Shown in pieces: positions 43,597-54,374 of a DNA stretch of 56,560 nt (the first letter of the stretch is position 1; every line of letters begins with the position of its first letter). A program made the position numbers and the translations under genes. The stretch comes from Perkinsus chesapeaki. Lineage: Eukaryota; Perkinsozoa; Perkinsida; Perkinsidae. A model generated the notes under the pieces. It was not told where the DNA came from, did not search any database, and worked only from the letters and a program-made list of their open reading frames with translations. The stretch is from positions 1 through 56,560 of the forward strand of contig JAAPAO010000186.1 in assembly GCA_013115145.1 (NCBI GenBank). The letters are read 5' to 3'.

Positions 43597-44686
43597 ATGG
43601 CCTCATCAGAGCAGCCCAAGGCAGCGGCGGCGGCCCCCTCGCCCCAAGAAGTTCAAGCTAAGATCCAGCAGTTGGATCGGGAACGGAGCGCCATTGTCAG
43701 CAAGATTGCTGAGCTTGAGCAGGAGTCAAAAGAGCACGGGTAGTGATTCTGATAGAAAAATCGGATTCTGGAAGTACTGTCTGTCGGCGGAACGATTGTG
43801 GGAGGGCATGAGAGACTCATAAAGAAAATACGGTATAACGGGGATTTCGCTTTAAATTCTTTATTTGGGGAGGCTCATCGACGAGTATCGGGTCAGTCTG
43901 GAATCATCTTAGTGTGGTTTCGGGGAGCACCCGAGAGCTTTGGTGTATGATGGAATGTGTGTATTACTATAGTAAGCTGATTAACTGCCTTTTTGCAATG
44001 AGCAACTTAATTCTTGCTAGTGCGGTCTCGGAATTGTTTCGTTGAGCACGCGTGGGTTTTCTGGAATTTCTTGAGAGAACTGAGGGTTGTTGATTTACTT
44101 TTGGTAGTAGTATGTGATTTATAATGTATCTTTTCCGATCTATTCTGGTTCGTTGAAGGCTCCGTCCAGTTCCCTTTTTGTGTTGTTGGAGTTGGCTTTT
44201 CTTATGGATATATAATAAGACTGGCCTGCTTTTTAAGATTGTTATTTCAGGCTGGTTTTGGGGGCGTTCGATAAAGTCCCGGACGATCGAAGGTGCTACA
44301 GGCTAGTGGGAGGGGTTCTGGTGGAACGAACAGTTAAGGACTTCCGTCCTGTTGTTGAGGACAATAAAGCGAGGGTAATTGGCGTAGTGGTATTTATATC
44401 GGCTGTTATGCTGATGGTCGTGAGTTCGATTCCTGCAGATGGAAGAAGCTTTGAAAAGTCTAAGTGACATGTTGTCGGAGAAAACAAAGACGATGGAGGA
44501 CCTCATTAAAAAGTAAATTCCTTTGCCGCTTTTTTTGACATTTTTTTTGAAATTTTTCGGAAAACTTTCCTCCTTACCAGGTACGGTGCTCCAGGCGTTC
44601 CGGCTGGAGGAAATAAGAAACCTCTGAAAGATACGGAGGAGGTCGGAAAAAGCACAGAAGCTCCATCGGCCGGCGTGCTCGTATGA
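43597..44686 (+). CDS. PFDN2: Prefoldin subunit 2 (beta-type), 4 exons
   Basis: A subunit of the hexameric prefoldin chaperone, which hands nascent actin and tubulin to the CCT chaperonin in the cytosol. Exons 43597-43739, 44251-44374, 44439-44512 and 44581-44686 total 447 nt, an exact 148-residue frame. The N-terminal helix includes VQAKIQQLDRERSAIVSK, the conserved hairpin is KVPDDRRCYRLVGGVLVERT, the second helix is MEEALKSLSDMLSEKTKT, and the protein ends SAGVLV, the classic PFDN2 terminus. The length fits the family (about 110-155). Intron 2 is only 64 nt and looks like a decayed tRNA. An orphan 3' end of a second copy lies just upstream. All key features are intact. Confidence 0.95.
44375..44438 (+). 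other. PFDN2 intron 2, tRNA-Asn-like
   Basis: This 64-nt intron has tRNA-like order: an A-box-like TTGGCGTAGTGGT, an anticodon-arm-like ATCGGC-TGTTAT-GCTGAT with a perfect 6-bp stem around a GTT, and a B-box/T-loop GAGTTCGATTCCTGC. The T stem and acceptor stem pair poorly, so it is not a working tRNA. It ends exactly at the CAG splice acceptor. Confidence 0.5.
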
Positions 44687-44782
44687 GCATTCGTTTCCAT
44701 TGTGATGATTAGTGAAAGGCAATGACTGTTGAGTGAAGGGCAAAGGGAATCTTTCTGGTGCGCACGACACCAACTCTGTAGC

Positions 44783-44908
44783 GTGCTCACTGCAGAGAAT
44801 CTTTGGATTGCGCACTGCGAAGAATCTTTGGATTGCGCACTGCGAAGAATCTGTAGCTTGCGCACTGCGAAGAATCTGTAGCTTGCTCCCTGCGACGAAT
44901 CTGTAGTC
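44783..44908. repeat. 25-bp tandem repeat between PFDN2 and the CID gene
   Basis: Five head-to-tail units of TGCGCACTGCGAAGAATCT followed by a variable 6 bp (44783, 44809, 44834, 44859 and 44884). Two diverged units also occur at about 43520-43566, upstream of PFDN2. Confidence 0.9.
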
Positions 44909-44940
44909 AGTACCACTTCCTGTTTGTTACTCCGCACTGT

Positions 44941-47061
44941 ATGGCAGACGAAGAGCAACGGCTGAGCCTGTTGGTGAAGAAAGTAGACCAGCTGATTTCC
45001 AAGGTGAGCTGCTGAAAAATCTTCCGGGTGTGCAAAGATTCCACCTATAGATAACCTCGTCCAGTCAACAGCATGCATCTTCGGGACTAATTAATGAAGT
45101 GGGACAGACTTGTGTCGATCTGACGCCATCTCGAGATCAATCTTGGCGAGCGGCCAAGAGAGTTTTGGCGGTTGGTTCGATTGAGAATAAAGGGTATCTG
45201 GGTAAGTTGGGATCGAGAAGATAGTGCAATTATACCGTTCGCAAGGTGTGAAACTCGACCGGAAATTTCGGAGAATTTGCGAAATTTTCTCTCTTTTTCT
45301 CTGCCTCTTGTTTAATTTCATTGGTTTGAACTTCCACGAATGGGTATTCGGTACTTCTTGTTTTACTTTCCAACTTGCCAAATCAACATATTTTGTTATT
45401 TTTTGTTCACGATACAGTCGCCGGTGGTTCTGAGGAACTCTCATGAAATTTCACCTCTACTGTTTGATTGGGTTTGGCAATGGTAGTGATGGTTATTGGT
45501 TTCAGCGATGTGTTTGGTGGACTCTATTGTTCGCCACGAAACGAAGCATAAGAGCCCGGACGCCCGCTGCTCCTTCGCGGACCTTTTCGGCGACCATGTC
45601 TGCAAGCTAACTCGCAGAGTAAGGTTTCGCACTCGCAAGAATTTTTGGGAGTATCTTTTGTAGGCGTTGTCGGTGCACGCTACAGATAGCGAGCTGGGGA
45701 GGATGAGAAAGATGCTACAGGGATGGGTTGCGAAAAAACGGTTTGATTCTTCGGTAAGTATCTTAGGTCGAAGCATGCATTGTGTATCAGGAAAGATATC
45801 CTCCTCTGCTCAGGTGTGCAAGAAGCTGAAGATGCTGATACCAGATGAGGCAGATTTGCTTAGTAGTGCACGAAAGCGACACAAACGAAAACGAAGGAGT
45901 CGTGACCTTGAAAATGGCAGCTCGCCGACGGTCTCGCCTTCGCGGGCTGGGACGGGCACCACAGTATTGCATCACGGTTTGATGGTAGATGAGTTCCTGC
46001 GCGAAGAGGATGAAGATGAGAGACCGGATCGATCGGCATCGCCCCGGCCAGATGAGGAGTTGGTTACACGGCCGGCATCACCGTTATTGCCGCCTGCGTT
46101 CGATCCTCGGAAGCAGCAACGGGCGGGTTCTGGAGGGAGAAGTTCGGCGCCTTCCTCACCAGGAGGGGGCTTTACCAGGCCTCCGGAAGCCGGGGAGAAC
46201 TGGACGGGTTCACCCCCGGTCACTCGAGGAAGAGAGGAGGAGCGGGATGGCAGTCGACATCGAAAAGAATCTTGGCGAGACGCGAGGCATCGGAGCCGGT
46301 CTAGTGGGCGGAGAAGCGGTAGAAGTCGGAGTCGAGACAGGCATAGTTCGAGCCACCACAGGAATCGATCGCGACGCTCTCGGTCTCCAAGAGATGGCGG
46401 CAGCAGCAGCCGAGCGGGCAGCTCTTCGCATGGAAGGAGATCGTTTGGACGGCATGCTGATGCTGATGAAGTCGAGCTGCCTCGCCGGCACACCGGTTGG
46501 GACGTTTTTCCCCGGGCTAAATCGTCCGAGCAGCCCGTAGCGCCCCCTCCTCCACAGTACCCGATGAGTTTTCCGGTCCCGCCGGCATTCCCTCAGTTCC
46601 CCGCACAGCAAGGAGTGGTAGCGGGTGGTGCAATGGGAATGGGACAGAGCTTTGTGGAACCAGCTGGCAGGCCTGTGTACCCGATGCCTGGCGGGCCGCC
46701 GCCTCCTCCGCCGGGCTTCGGACGGGACGTGCCATTTGCACCGCCGCCGATTCCGCAACCTGCCCATCCGGCGCGAACGAAGGCTCCTGCATTTCCGTGG
46801 CGGCCGGTTCAGCAAACTGCGATGGGCGTGGTTGAGACTGTGGGGAAAGAGGAGGACGATGACGAATCTAGTGAGATGGATATTGAAAGCCCTCGAGTAG
46901 TTGAGGAAAATAAGGAGGAGGTGCGGATAGAACCTGTGCCGGAAGAAGAGCAGGAAAAAGTGGCGGAGGAGGCTGACCAGTTGGACAGTCTGGCTGATGT
47001 GTCTCATGATGAGGAGAAAAAGGGCGGCGAGGAGGAGGAAGACGAGTTTAATTGGGATTGA
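44941..47061 (+). CDS. CID-domain, RS- and proline-rich protein (RNA polymerase II CTD-interacting type)
   Basis: Exons 44941-45003, 45072-45201, 45506-45618, 45664-45753 and 45814-47061 total 1,644 nt, an exact 547-residue frame. Residues about 1-135 look like a CID/RPR domain, the helical fold that binds the phosphorylated C-terminal repeats of RNA polymerase II: KRVLAVGSI, AMCLVDSIVRHETKH, ADLFGDHVCKLTRR, then MRKMLQGWVAKKRF. After it come a basic KRHKRKRRSRD patch, an arginine-serine region at about residues 270-335 (RSRSSGRRSGRSRSRDRHSS), a long proline-rich stretch, and an acidic tail ending EEDEFNWD. SCAF4/SCAF8-like and SR-related CID proteins share this plan and couple transcription to RNA processing in the nucleus. 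I see no RRM, so I assign no specific ortholog. Confidence 0.85.
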
Positions 47062-47958
47062 GTCTAGTACCATAGTAGATGCCATATGTAACATTTTTGG
47101 GGTAATGAAGGAAGGAGCGGTATGAAATGAGCGTGTACATTACCTATGTAGCGCACGCCTTGGCTGCTCTCGGCGGCAGCCTTGGCTCAATTACGTTGAC
47201 CAGCGAGCAGCTTGTATCTTATTCGTGTTGTCTTAGTATTGTGTTGCTTAATTCAGTTCGGAAGGTCCATGGTTCGATCCCGGCAAGTTGCATTATTTTA
47301 ATGAGCCTTGCGGTGGTGGATGGACTGATATATAAGATGGGTGACGGCACTGGGGCGCCTGTGCTGGTTGCGTCGGTAAGCGGGGCGAGCGGATAATCTG
47401 AAGTTGATTATTTCATCAGCGTTTTTGATTGGTTTATTCCTCATCATGGATGGATAATAAATTATTATTAGTACTATTATTAATATTATTAATAATATAC
47501 TAGTAAATATAATATTATTATGAGCTCAAGCCAATCTTACTGGGTCAAAAGAAGCACCATTTTCCACAGTATATTTGCGCGCATATGTGTGAGACATACT
47601 GTAGTAGTGACTGGGTCCGCCTGGTGATCATCATCATCATAGCTCCCAACTGGCTACTTACCTTCAGCCACACGTGGCTGTTCCGTATAATAGGATTTTG
47701 TCTTTAAAACTTAACTTATAGCAATTGGTTATTTTATTTGTATTATATTGAAACACAGTGTATAATACCCCCGTTTTTTATACTGCAGCACCCCTCCTTT
47801 GACCGGGCAGGTGAGTGCCAGTATAGGATCTTGCCTGGGTAAAACTGGCGGGCTGCCGAAATCCGCCCAGCAGCCCAGTTCGATTACACCGGCTGCTTGA
47901 TAATTTTACTTCTTGAAATCGATGATGGTTCTGGTTCATCACCCGAGATGTGGTTCAG
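47062..47958. other. Interval between the CID gene and the visible TTLL exons
   Basis: A 89-codon plus frame (47127-47396) has an ATG and ordinary hydrophobic composition but matches nothing; it may be spurious. AT-rich sequence follows at 47440-47530. The missing first exon(s) of the TTLL gene probably lie here. T-arm-like motifs occur near 47270 and 47878. Confidence 0.4.
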
Positions 47959-50900
47959 GTGCTGGACCGGCGTGGCATGGTTGAAAGGGAGCGAAATGAA
48001 GTCGAGTCTCCAGTAGATGACGAACGGATAACGTCAGTTTCGAAGTAAGGTCCCTGGATGAATTGAGAAAGAAATGTTATATGCTTAAAGCTTGCCGCCC
48101 CCCTAATTTCAGAACAAACTCCTTAAAATTGGCTGAGAAATAAAATTTTTCGCGATTTTGCCTGAGGAGAGTACATGGTCCTTAGAGGTGCGAAAATGAT
48201 GGGTAGTTGATTTCATGCGAGCCAGCATCATTGTTCTATCAGAGGGTTCATGTTCGATTCACAGTTTCAGCACTCCTGTTGGCTACTGACTTCTTTGTCG
48301 TCGGTTTTCTGTATTCTTCTGTATATATGTCATTTATGTATTGATGCATGTACGTGCATGATAAATGTTACCGATGTCTACTTGGATCTGATTGATCTAT
48401 AGAACTGTAATGGATACTGGTGTATAAATATACAACTCAATTCTAATACATCTCTTCATCAATGTGCATCAGATCAGCACAGACTGCTATAGAGCAGGAT
48501 CTATATCACACCTATCAGTATGTTGAAAGTATGTCATTGTGTAAAATTATATATATTAACGTCTCGATGCGCAGAAGTCCCGCTGTAAAATTATCAATGC
48601 AAAGCAATTAATCAGGCACTATTTAGTAGTGCCGAGTCATAGAGTATTTCTCTTTAGATCTCCGGAGGAGGGAGATTGGCGCCTTTACTGGAAGAGCGGC
48701 CGCTTCAAGCCATCTGAATATGCAAACGTGAAACCGTAACACTTCGCGCTGGTCTTGGTTCCGAACATGGACTTTCAGCTACCAGAAAATGAATCATTTT
48801 CCGAAGTCGGGATGCATCACTCGAAAAGATTCTCTCGGACGGGCAATGAGAAGGTTGGCGGCAACGCATGGAAGACAGGTCAGTTCGTGGGAGATTATGC
48901 GATCACAAAAATCCAGAAATTTTCCCCGGAATTTTCCCCGATTTCCGCAACGTACGCAAAATTATATAGTTAATCCCGCGTATGACCTCATGGTAACACG
49001 TATACTTGTAATTTACCAGGGCTCACGATGCTATTTACTATTCATTTAAATGCTATTTACTATTTATTTCAAAGCCTCTTTGGGAGATGCATTTGCATTA
49101 TAGTCGCAACTATGCAGCATTCTTACGACTGGATGGAGGCTCCCTGTAACCGGAGTTGTATCATATGTTTGTGGTAGGTGTATGGCTTTTCTCCGACCAC
49201 CTACATCTTGCCGAGTGAGTATGTGAAGTTCGTTGAAGCTTATTCTCAACAAGACGAAGGATTACCTAGACCGGTAATTGGGGCCAGCACTTATAATTCG
49301 ACTCACTAGAATCTAATGTGATGAGATTCTACAGGTCAGGTTGCTGTTGATGACGAGCTGTAAAATAGAGTAGATCGATCTGGGTTCATCTGTAGCGTTG
49401 CTGCTGGAAGTATTCTCCGTGGTGTGTAATAGCATAGGCTACTATCATTGTTGGGCAATCTACCAGCCTTCCTCAGCAGCCCATATATATGCATAAATCG
49501 CCTGGAAGTCAGAACTCTCATCGAGTTGTCAGATATGTGCAACACTGTTAATGTGTTCCTGAGGTCTCGGAAAGTATGGCCAATTTCGCGAGGAAATATC
49601 ACCGGCACAAACGGAGACGGGAAATGATTCCGGATTGATTTCATGTGCCCTCCAATGTGCATTTATTAAAATTTAATCCGCATTATGTATGCATTTGATG
49701 ATTAAATGCATGTGCTTTGGGTGTCTCAGAGGCACTCTCCATGACCAGAATCACACGTTCGTTTTTCTCGATTGACTTTGATGATGAGACATCTGTCTAG
49801 GTTTGGATTTGCAAGCCTGCAGATAGCTCTCGCGGCAGAAATATCTTCCTCTTGCGCAACCTGGAGGATCTCAAATACGACACCCAGTTTGTCGTCCAAA
49901 GGTGAGTTGTCAAGCTCTTGCCTCGTAAGATGCGCATTTATTGCACGTCGCGAAGTGGAGGGAACAAGTTGACAATATTGATAATACAGTGCTCCAAATT
50001 TATTCGCAATATAACCTTATAATGTCGATACTCTATAACGAGGACTAGTTCAACACTTAGTTTGAAATATAGGATTTTCTGACTTCGGTGTTAAAGTCGA
50101 GTAATCGATATCATAGTATTAGCTATACGTGTATAGATTTCAGTATGGAGTTGCTGTATGTAATATAAGAATGTACGATCCGGCAAAAATGTTTGGTAAA
50201 CATTTCCTTGAGTTACCACGTGAGAATTCAGAGATGTGTTAGATACCATGCGATAGGTCTACAAACTTTCAATCATTTTTTCTTTCTTAGACAATCTTTC
50301 AGACCGAACTGTGCTATCACAAATTATATACTAGTATTAGCAGAATAGACGTAAACACGCCATCTTATTACCATTTCTGATCCTCGGCTTGCTGTCTGGA
50401 AAATGCGTTGGAAGCGTTTCAATTGTCCACAGTTCAAGTTGAGGGTTGTGGCACTTGACCACGTCAACAGGTACATCGAGACGCCTTTATTAATTGGCGG
50501 GTATAAATGTGATTTGAGGATTTATGTCTTGGTGGTCAGCGTGCATCCTTTGAAGGTTTTTCTTTATCGCGAAGGCTTAGTAAGGTAAGATCGCCGGAAT
50601 TCCGCTCAATAATTTTCCAGTGATACGTTGCTTCACATGAACGCTCCACTGTGGCTTATCAGCTGTGCTGTCTTGCAATGGGTTCTGCAAGCATTTCGTA
50701 AGAAATATATCATCTCCCTTGGCCGTTGTGTAAATGAGTTACCTTCTCTTGGTTGGGTTCTGAGACTTCATCACCGACTCGCAAAGTGCAGAAATTTGAC
50801 AGAAGTTCGTGAAATTCTCTGTCGCGCGAGCGGTATGTAGTGCAGTGCGCCAAATTAATATGGAATACAACCTAAAAATGTCGCGATAACTAGTACGACT

Positions 50901-53540
50901 TTAACCATGAACTCCGATTATGTCATGCTTAGCTATATTACATTCGCTGTTGCAGAATTTCGCTGTGGAAAAATCCCGTTGTTGTCTTTGACGGTCCGGT
51001 TTTTGGGAAGTTTTCTCGAGATCCTGATGATTAGGTTTGGTACGAATAAGTACGATTTGAGCAGTCTGGACAATAAGTTCTCCCATCTCACTAACAGTTC
51101 CATAAACAAGCATTCACCGATGCATGATGCATATAAGCATAAAATAGGTAGGAGCTTCCGCCGCCGGGTGGGAGAAGGATTATGCAGCGCTGTGGTTTGG
51201 CTGGACTCTTCTGGTTTCATTAATTCACAATCACAAAGCACATTTAAAATGTCCATTTGGAGAGATTGTGAAACAGGATCTTCCTACCCATTGGTTTTTA
51301 TACGATTAAAAGTCTGTGTCAAGGGAATCTTCGTTGATCTGAGAGACTCTATTAAGTTTCTACTGTAGGAACTTATTGGGACCTCTTATAGAATCTTACT
51401 TTCTCTCTTACTGTAAAAACTCTGCAGATGAGAATCCTTTATAGGGGAAATAATATTGTGTGAGTGAAGGAGGCCTTCGAAGGATCATTGTGTTGGCATA
51501 TGGATCTCTCTGGAGCGGTTTGAGATAGTTGAGTCGGTTCGAGTAGGAAATATTTGTCTTGCATTCAGGTCCGGGGTGCAAATGGACGTTTGAGCAGCTT
51601 GAAGCCCACTTTGTCACAAATCGATTAGATGATCGATTCCTGTGGAGTAGGATTATAAATCTAGTGAATGCCACATTATTGAATTTGGTAAGACTAAATT
51701 GTCAGCACTGAACCGAAAGCCTCCAGCCTTGTTTAATAACTGATCGATTATCTCATCCTCAATGCCTGTCGTTGAGGCCTTAGGTAGCAGACAATTAGGG
51801 TGCCCCGAAATCTGGCTCACGTTGCCTATTCCTACATAGACAGAACTCTGTGTTGTAATATTATTCTATCTGCAGAACTGGAGTCTCCAATTTGGAGATT
51901 TATTATATTTGTTCCCAAGCTCGTATGAATGACTCTCCTTTTTCAAACATATTGTTCATCTTCCTGTGTTTTATTTCTCCTCCGATGGACCGGTGGTTGG
52001 GAATCTTGCGTAGAACTTGTCCGTTGCGCGTTACCCTCGATATCCTCGACATTAACGAGCAAGATGTATTGTTCTCATTTTGGGTATTGTACTTTGGACC
52101 TCGTCTCGACTACTTGCCAACTTGCCAGCTGAATTGCGCTAATTGTGTGCTTTCCCCAGCTGGTATGGGAAATAACGAATGACGGGCTGCAAGTTGGGAA
52201 AGAAATTTACTGCCTTTGTATACTTGTCAAATCAGGTGCAGAATGTTCCCTCCAATCCTGGCGTTTCCGGTGGGCAGAATTTCTTCGAGCTCTTTGGTTT
52301 CGATATTATTGTTGACGAGACGATGAAGCCGTGGCTGATTGAGGTAACTGTTACAAGCTTTAGAAGGATGCTCTTTGTCGGAGATTTTATAATGCTGCCG
52401 AAATATCTCGAGGCTAGTTAACTTCCCTTCGTTCGTTCAGTAATAGGGGAATAGAGATTGTCTTTTCTTTGGGAGACCGGTGATGTCACAGGTGTGGATG
52501 AGCGTTAAATCGAGCTGCGGACTATAAGGACTATAGGAGCTTGACCCGAACTGACCCGGTTGAATTATTTAGAGATTTGACATCGCTAAAGTGAACGAAA
52601 AAAGAAATATTTCTCGGGCAGAAACCGCAGGTTCCTTTCAATCTTTCGAATGGGCCACTGTGGAGGACCATGATGGACCTGTCAGGTCAACTGTTCCCCC
52701 GCTCTGCAAGTTGATTGCGCCGTTGACGAGAACGTTAAGCGGTCGCTGCTGAGCGACTTGCTGGACGTTGTGTACCACCCAAATGTAAGGCGAATAGAGA
52801 AAGTTTCGGTATGAACTTTTGCAGGTTAGTGATTTAGTGTTCCCTGCGAAAAAGCGTTTTTCGAATAAGGAGGAAGCGAAGCCTTGCGCGCGATCAATCG
52901 GTAAGGCAAAACCCTAGTTGCAAATTCTCGAGAGGCGCCATAGGGGCCGGAGGATTATTAGCTGCTGGTGTGCGGAGATTTGCTTCAGGAAAGTTTGATT
53001 TGATTTTCCCTTTTAACGAAGAGATCGAAGCGCTGTCGCTGCGAAGCTACAAGCTTGGTTCCAGTAAGCGAAAAGTTCATACCGACTTTCACTTAAGACG
53101 TCCCTCAGACCCGATGATGGCTCAATCGGATAATCTAATGCGCTCAATCGTTGCTCATCTTCGAGGGATCGAAGGAAGAATACGCCAACTGGTTGGGGAA
53201 GTGGATCGTCTAGGCCGAGAGCAAGTGAGGTCCTCGGTTCGATTCTCAGGCCTGTCATTTTTATGCTCTATTTGCCTACATACAGTACGCGCAATGGAGA
53301 GAGTGCGAAACTGTTTGTTGTGCGGGAAGCCCTCAACTATGGCGAGTTCTGTGCTTGGCGAACCTGCTTCTTACCAACTCAGGTCCGGAACTCAGTGCCG
53401 ATCATGTCAACGGTTGTGCGGTCTCTCCCCGGGCAGAATATGTTTTCCTGCGCGCCGTATTATTACTTCGCATCTTCTGGATCACCTTTGAGTATCCCGA
53501 AGAGAGCTATGAGTTTGCCTGGCCACCGACGGTCGGATAA
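47959..53540 (+). CDS. Tubulin-tyrosine ligase-like (TTLL) polyglutamylase, at least 11 exons, 5' end unresolved
   Basis: TTLL enzymes add glutamate chains to tubulin tails with an ATP-grasp fold. Exons 47959-48044, 48658-48735, 48779-48878, 49178-49273, 49801-49901, 50471-50584, 51035-51147, 51569-51687, 52236-52343, 52686-52784 and 52826-53224 join in phase with no stop (471 codons). A further exon 53286-53540 would end the frame but is tentative. Landmarks in order: [40 protein letters not shown] (ATP-binding), [54 protein letters not shown] (metal/ATP site) and [11 protein letters not shown]. The last exon adds [10 protein letters not shown] and a coiled-coil end. Catalytic motifs are complete, and a role on axonemal or cytoskeletal microtubules is likely. 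The initiating exon upstream of 47959 was not found. Confidence 0.9.
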
Positions 53541-54374
53541 AGCCGGCATGCTTGGCAGATTTGCACGCATGCGCACAGATAGCTGTGTCGGCGGGAAATG
53601 AAAAAGGCCCACTTTGACAACTTGTCAATGACAAGATCGGCTGTATAATTTTTGTATGATTTTTTTCATTCTGTATTTTCACTATTTTTCCTTCGGATAC
53701 AGCATGTTCTGGAAAGATGTTATCTGTTGTGCACGCGTGAAGTTTTTTTGTGTTACCGGAAACTGTGGGGTTTGGCATTCTTTCGATGCCCTTAATATGC
53801 TTTGTGGTTTGGGTTTCACTGTAGCTGCGCTTTTTCGTGCTGAATCGTATTTTCGGGCGAAGAAGTAAAATTTGCGTCATTATCGCGGCGCGTCCTTGAT
53901 GGCGGTTTTGGGCTTCAGCGAGTAAGTCTGTGAGATATAATGAAGCGCAGCATTCTGAAGTACAACTTGTCGGGTCCTTTACTGTTTATCATCAGTCATG
54001 GAGTCATGATGATCGGAGCCGAGAATACTGTTGAGAACTCCTCGATAGCGCATTTTCAAGCGCTGTTGATAGTCTTCTATCTACGGTTTACTAACAGAGT
54101 TGGATTTTCTGGATAGAATTGAATAATATTTTCAGAAATAATATTATCAATCTTTCCATCTTTTTCTCCGTAGAAGTGTATTTTTCAGGAGGGTCACTGT
54201 GGACTGCAAAGTCCGCAGGAATGGTACTGATAGTCTCGTTCATCACTCACTCCAAAAATAGGAGGTATTTTTTATTCAAGTACCCTTTCCAAACCAAATG
54301 CTTCCTGCACGTATTTTCTTTTCCCGGTTTGCTGAGTTTTCTCTCTCAGTTTTCTAACTGATATCTCCCCTTCC
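53541..54374. other. Intergenic interval before the mucolipin-like gene
   Basis: No gene is supported. A 70-codon frame at 53656-53868 is low-complexity aromatic/hydrophobic sequence without support. The promoter of the channel gene should lie here. Confidence 0.5.

Noticed and set aside
44303-45078. Long minus-strand frames over PFDN2 exons and the 25-bp repeat
   Set aside because: They overlap verified PFDN2 exons and tandem repeats; the repeat period (25 bp) makes spurious open frames.
46210-47094. 294-codon minus-strand frame
   Set aside because: Shadow of the RS/proline-rich exon of the CID gene on the opposite strand; low-complexity translation.
47127-47396. 89-codon plus-strand frame between the CID and TTLL genes
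   Set aside because: No family match and no conserved splice context; left as part of the intergenic interval.
51892-52182. Open frames between TTLL exons
   Set aside because: They lie inside the intron 51688-52235, whose flanking exons join in phase across a conserved TTLL block.
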